A stretch of DNA of 7,714 nt from Chitinophagaceae bacterium (lineage in GTDB: Bacteria; Bacteroidota; Bacteroidia; Chitinophagales; Chitinophagaceae). The position numbers and the translations under genes were made by a program. The notes under the pieces are model-generated. The model was not told the origin of the DNA. It was given only the letters and a program-made list of their open reading frames with translations, and did no database searches. The stretch covers positions 1 through 7,714 of the forward strand of contig JAJTCI010000100.1 in NCBI GenBank assembly GCA_021323155.1, written 5' to 3'. How positions within the stretch are numbered: the first letter of the stretch is position 1; the number at the start of each line of letters is the position of its first letter. Positions 4,702 through 7,714 of the stretch are shown in pieces.

Positions 4702-7700
4702 ATGACTAGAACGCTTATGCTACTTGCAGCATTCGTCCTCTTATTCGGACAGGTGCTTGCACAGGGTAACCGAACCGTTACAGGTAAGGTTTCCGATGAT
4801 AAGGGAATTCCACTTGTTGGTGTAACTGTGTCCGCGGTTGGATCAAGTCAACGGACGATGACCGGCGCAGACGGTAACTTCAGCATCCAGGTATCCGACC
4901 AGGTAAAGACACTCAGGTTAAGCTATGTAGGTTTCCGCATGCAGGATGTGAACATCTCCGGGAAGAACGCGGTGGATGTTTCATTGGTAGCGGAGAACAA
5001 CGAGCTGGAGGGTGTTGTTGTTACCGGTTATAGCCGGGAGAAGAAAGGCCAGTTCGTAGGAGCCGCTTCCGTGATCAGTGGTAAAGCAGTGGAAACGGTT
5101 CCGGTGGGTGCTTTCGACCAGGCATTGCAGGGCCGGGCGCCAGGTATGCTGGTAAATTCCGGCTCGGGACAACCTGGCACCAGTGCCAACGTCACCATCA
5201 GGGGCATTCAATCCATCCAGGGTTCCGGTGCGCAACCGTTATATATAATAGACGGTATACCGATGCCAGCTGCAGATATGCAGACGATCAACCCCAATGA
5301 TTTTGAAACGATCACTGTTCTGAAAGACGCCGGTGCCGCCGCCTTATATGGAGCAAGAGCAGGTACCGGTGTGATCGTCATTACTACCAAAAAAGGGAAG
5401 TCCGGCGCTACCAACTTCACCTACCGCTCACAGGTCGGTATCACAGCGCCACCTGATTTCTCGCGGATGAATATGATGAATACAAGCGAGATCCTGACTT
5501 ATGAAGAAAGGCTCCAGATCCCGAATACGCCAGGTTGGGTATATTCTCCCAACAATACCGCCAGCCCGTTATCGGTTGCGCAGCGTGCCGCCATACTCGA
5601 TAGTATCCGCGGTATCAACTCAGACTGGCGCGATGTATTGTATCGCGAAGGATGGTCACAATTACATGAGTTGAACATGACCGGCGGCACCGACAGGACA
5701 CGCCTGTTCCTTTCCGCTTCTTATTTTGACCAGGAAGGGATTGACAAGGGCTCCGCGCTTAAGCGTTATACCACCAGGTTCAATATCGACCATGGTACTG
5801 CAAAACTCAACATCCAGTGGAATACCACCGCCGGGTTCTCTAAAACCGACTTCTCTGAAGGAGAGTGGCTGAATAACAGCCCGCGCAATCCTTTCCAGAT
5901 GACTTTCAGGGCAAAGCCTTACGAGAATCCGTACAAAGCGGATGGCAGCCTGAACTTTGGCGCCAGTACACCATTGAATTTAAAACAGGTGGCCAACCTC
6001 CTGGAAGGAATAGAGAACACGAAGTTCACACAACGTCAGCTGAAAGTGAATTCAGGACTTACGCTCACGTATCGCATTCACCCATTGGTTACATTGAAGA
6101 ATACCGTGGGTATCGATCTTGCAAACGATATCTGGCAGCGGTTCGTTGAACCGGGTTCATATTACGGAACCCTGCAACAGTTCAACAAAGGGATCAATAT
6201 AGAAGCGAACAAACTCACCACAAACCTTATCAATACTACCAGCGCGGTGTTCGCGAAAAGATTCAACAACATCCATGACGTAGAAGCAGGCGCATATTTT
6301 GAAGTAGTAAGGGGCTACCAGAAAGCTCTTGGGTTTACACAGTTTGGACTGGATCCACGCATCAGTGAAACAGGGCAAGGTGCAGGGCCGTTGCCGGTGA
6401 ATCCGGGGCAGACAACCTATCCGCAGGTGTCTACCAGCGCGAAATCCGGGTATGGCATCCGCTCTTACTTCGCGACAGGCCGTTACACTTATAATAATAA
6501 GTACACGCTGAATGCAAGTATCAGGAGAGACGGTACTTCCCGTATCCTGAATGAAGACAACAGGGAGGTTACTACCTGGGCAGCCGGTGCAAGCTGGAAT
6601 GCAATGCAGGAGAATTTCATGAAGAATCAAAACATCCTTACTGACCTGAGAGTAAGATTGTCGTACGGCGCGGTACCAAACATTGGTAGTATCCCTACCA
6701 CTACATACGGTATCGTTACACAGGCCAGCTCTGGTAACTGGGTTTCTGTAACGAATTATACAGGATCACAGCTCGCTTCATATTCTACCACGGGATCTCC
6801 ATTCAACCCCACGCCGAACTACGCAGGTTCTTCAGTTCCCGGGCAGTACCCTAATACACCAGGCAATCCTGACCTGAAGATCGAAACGATCGAGAAACTG
6901 AATCTCGGCGTTGACTTCGCAGTATGGAAAAACCGTGCGCGTTTTACCATCGACGTATACAACAACCGTACGAAAGACCTGTTTGTAAGACAACCACTCA
7001 GTTCTACGACAGGGTTCCTGAATCTTGATATCAACGCGGGTGTCATGACCAATAAAGGGATCGAATTCGCGGCCAACGTAGATGTGGTCAGAACGTCGAA
7101 TATCGACGTCACCCTTGGCTGGAACCACGCGATCAATAAAAACAACATCGAAGACCTGGGATCAGTGAGTGAATACCCGCTGGGTACTTTTATCATTAAG
7201 GAAGGACTTCCGTTCGGTTCACATTATACGTTCCGTTATCTCGGTGCGGACCCTACCAACGGTCGACCAAGGTATGAAACACAGGCCGGCGGCGTCACCA
7301 ACGATATCGGCCAGGCAGGCAGGTTCTATGATTTCGGTACTTATCTTCCTAAGCACGTAGGTGGTTTAACCGCTGATGTTCGCTGGAAGAACCTTACGGT
7401 AAGCGCATTGTTCTCTTACCAGCTGGATGTGGTGCGCAGCAACAACCACGAAAACTGGACAACACAAGGTACCATTGGTTTCCACCAGGCAGTGAACGCC
7501 AACAGGCGTTTGCTTACTGAACAGTGGCAGAAGCCGGGTGACAATGCATGGTTCCAGGCGCCTGCATTTGATAGAGGCTTTACATCTTCCGACCTGCAGG
7601 ATGCGAAATTCATCCGCTTCCGTAACCTGAACGTAGCATACAGGATACCGGTTGGACAGATTAACGGCACTACCATCATCAGGTCGATCAGGATCTATGG

Positions 7701-7714
7701 CCAGGCACAGAACC
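4702..7714 (+). CDS. SusC/RagA-family TonB-linked outer-membrane transporter (partial at right edge)
   Basis: This gene encodes the barrel half of a SusCD-type importer, which brings glycans, peptides or similar large nutrients across the outer membrane using TonB energy. The 1004 visible residues show a signal peptide (1-20, cut after VLA), then a carboxypeptidase-regulatory-like beta-sandwich (about 24-98, TVTGKVSDDKGIPLVGV). LEGVVVTGY follows at 102-110, then the plug domain (about 115-232) with VTIRGIQSIQG. The SusC signature LYIIDGIPM (180-188) and the block VLKDAGAAALYGARAGTGV (206-224) are intact, as is ITTKKGK. The rest is barrel, and the last residues (FIRFRNLNVAYRIP, then IRIYGQAQN) resemble the segment shortly before the usual end, so perhaps 70-80 residues are missing. 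No STN domain is present, so signalling through an anti-sigma factor is unlikely. A susD partner should follow just outside the window. The substrate cannot be told. Confidence 0.96.
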   Translation, partial: MTRTLMLLAAFVLLFGQVLAQGNRTVTGKVSDDKGIPLVGVTVSAVGSSQRTMTGADGNFSIQVSDQVKTLRLSYVGFRMQDVNISGKNAVDVSLVAENNELEGVVVTGYSREKKGQFVGAASVISGKAVETVPVGAFDQALQGRAPGMLVNSGSGQPGTSANVTIRGIQSIQGSGAQPLYIIDGIPMPAADMQTINPNDFETITVLKDAGAAALYGARAGTGVIVITTKKGKSGATNFTYRSQVGITAPPDFSRMNMMNTSEILTYEERLQIPNTPGWVYSPNNTASPLSVAQRAAILDSIRGINSDWRDVLYREGWSQLHELNMTGGTDRTRLFLSASYFDQEGIDKGSALKRYTTRFNIDHGTAKLNIQWNTTAGFSKTDFSEGEWLNNSPRNPFQMTFRAKPYENPYKADGSLNFGASTPLNLKQVANLLEGIENTKFTQRQLKVNSGLTLTYRIHPLVTLKNTVGIDLANDIWQRFVEPGSYYGTLQQFNKGINIEANKLTTNLINTTSAVFAKRFNNIHDVEAGAYFEVVRGYQKALGFTQFGLDPRISETGQGAGPLPVNPGQTTYPQVSTSAKSGYGIRSYFATGRYTYNNKYTLNASIRRDGTSRILNEDNREVTTWAAGASWNAMQENFMKNQNILTDLRVRLSYGAVPNIGSIPTTTYGIVTQASSGNWVSVTNYTGSQLASYSTTGSPFNPTPNYAGSSVPGQYPNTPGNPDLKIETIEKLNLGVDFAVWKNRARFTIDVYNNRTKDLFVRQPLSSTTGFLNLDINAGVMTNKGIEFAANVDVVRTSNIDVTLGWNHAINKNNIEDLGSVSEYPLGTFIIKEGLPFGSHYTFRYLGADPTNGRPRYETQAGGVTNDIGQAGRFYDFGTYLPKHVGGLTADVRWKNLTVSALFSYQLDVVRSNNHENWTTQGTIGFHQAVNANRRLLTEQWQKPGDNAWFQAPAFDRGFTSSDLQDAKFIRFRNLNVAYRIPVGQINGTTIIRSIRIYGQAQN

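Noticed and set aside
4981..7679. Several minus-strand open frames of 63-157 codons inside the susC-like gene.
   Set aside because: They are shadows of a continuous 1004-codon plus-strand frame with clear SusC domains; none shows a recognisable domain.

Overview
The window looks like chromosomal DNA of a Bacteroidota bacterium, most probably of the Chitinophagaceae type. The clearest sign is a SusC/RagA-family TonB-dependent outer-membrane transporter, a family essentially confined to this phylum. A stand-alone LytTR regulator, AT-rich start regions with few Shine-Dalgarno sequences and the fumarase sequence all fit. The genus assignment is an inference. I see no insertion sequence, phage gene, CRISPR array, tRNA or rRNA.

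Layout, left to right. (1) 1-694, minus strand: the N-terminal half of class II fumarase (fumC), running off the left edge. (2) 695-804: a divergent control region with two stacked inverted repeats. (3) 805-1413, plus strand: an NlpC/P60 (C40) cysteine peptidase lipoprotein. (4) 1440-3570, minus strand: three genes read leftward. In transcription order they are a secreted or membrane-anchored protein with a JAMM-like metal-binding motif, a stand-alone cobalamin-binding domain of the acyl-CoA mutase type, and an enoyl-CoA hydratase. The last two are 9 bases apart and almost certainly one operon. (5) 3571-3861: a non-coding gap with an operator-like inverted repeat and overlapping hairpins. (6) 3862-4215, minus strand: a LytTR DNA-binding protein with no receiver domain. 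(7) 4216-4701: a long intergenic region with a convincing leftward intrinsic terminator, short leader-like reading frames and several inverted repeats. (8) 4702-7714, plus strand: a SusC-like transporter, cut by the right edge probably some 70 to 80 residues before its end.

How the parts may work together. The cobalamin domain and the crotonase suggest acyl-CoA carbon-skeleton chemistry (methylmalonyl-CoA or a branched acyl-CoA), feeding towards the TCA cycle in which fumarase acts; the fumarase link is only proximity. The LytTR gene and the susC-like gene are divergent across about 470 bases of structured DNA, which makes the LytTR protein a natural candidate regulator of the transporter. 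The transporter lacks the N-terminal STN signalling domain and no ECF sigma/anti-sigma pair lies beside it on the side visible here.

No clearly novel multi-gene system is visible. The parts most worth following up are the JAMM-like secreted protein, the split-mutase-type cobalamin subunit with its crotonase partner, and the terminator with leader-like reading frames between LytTR and susC.
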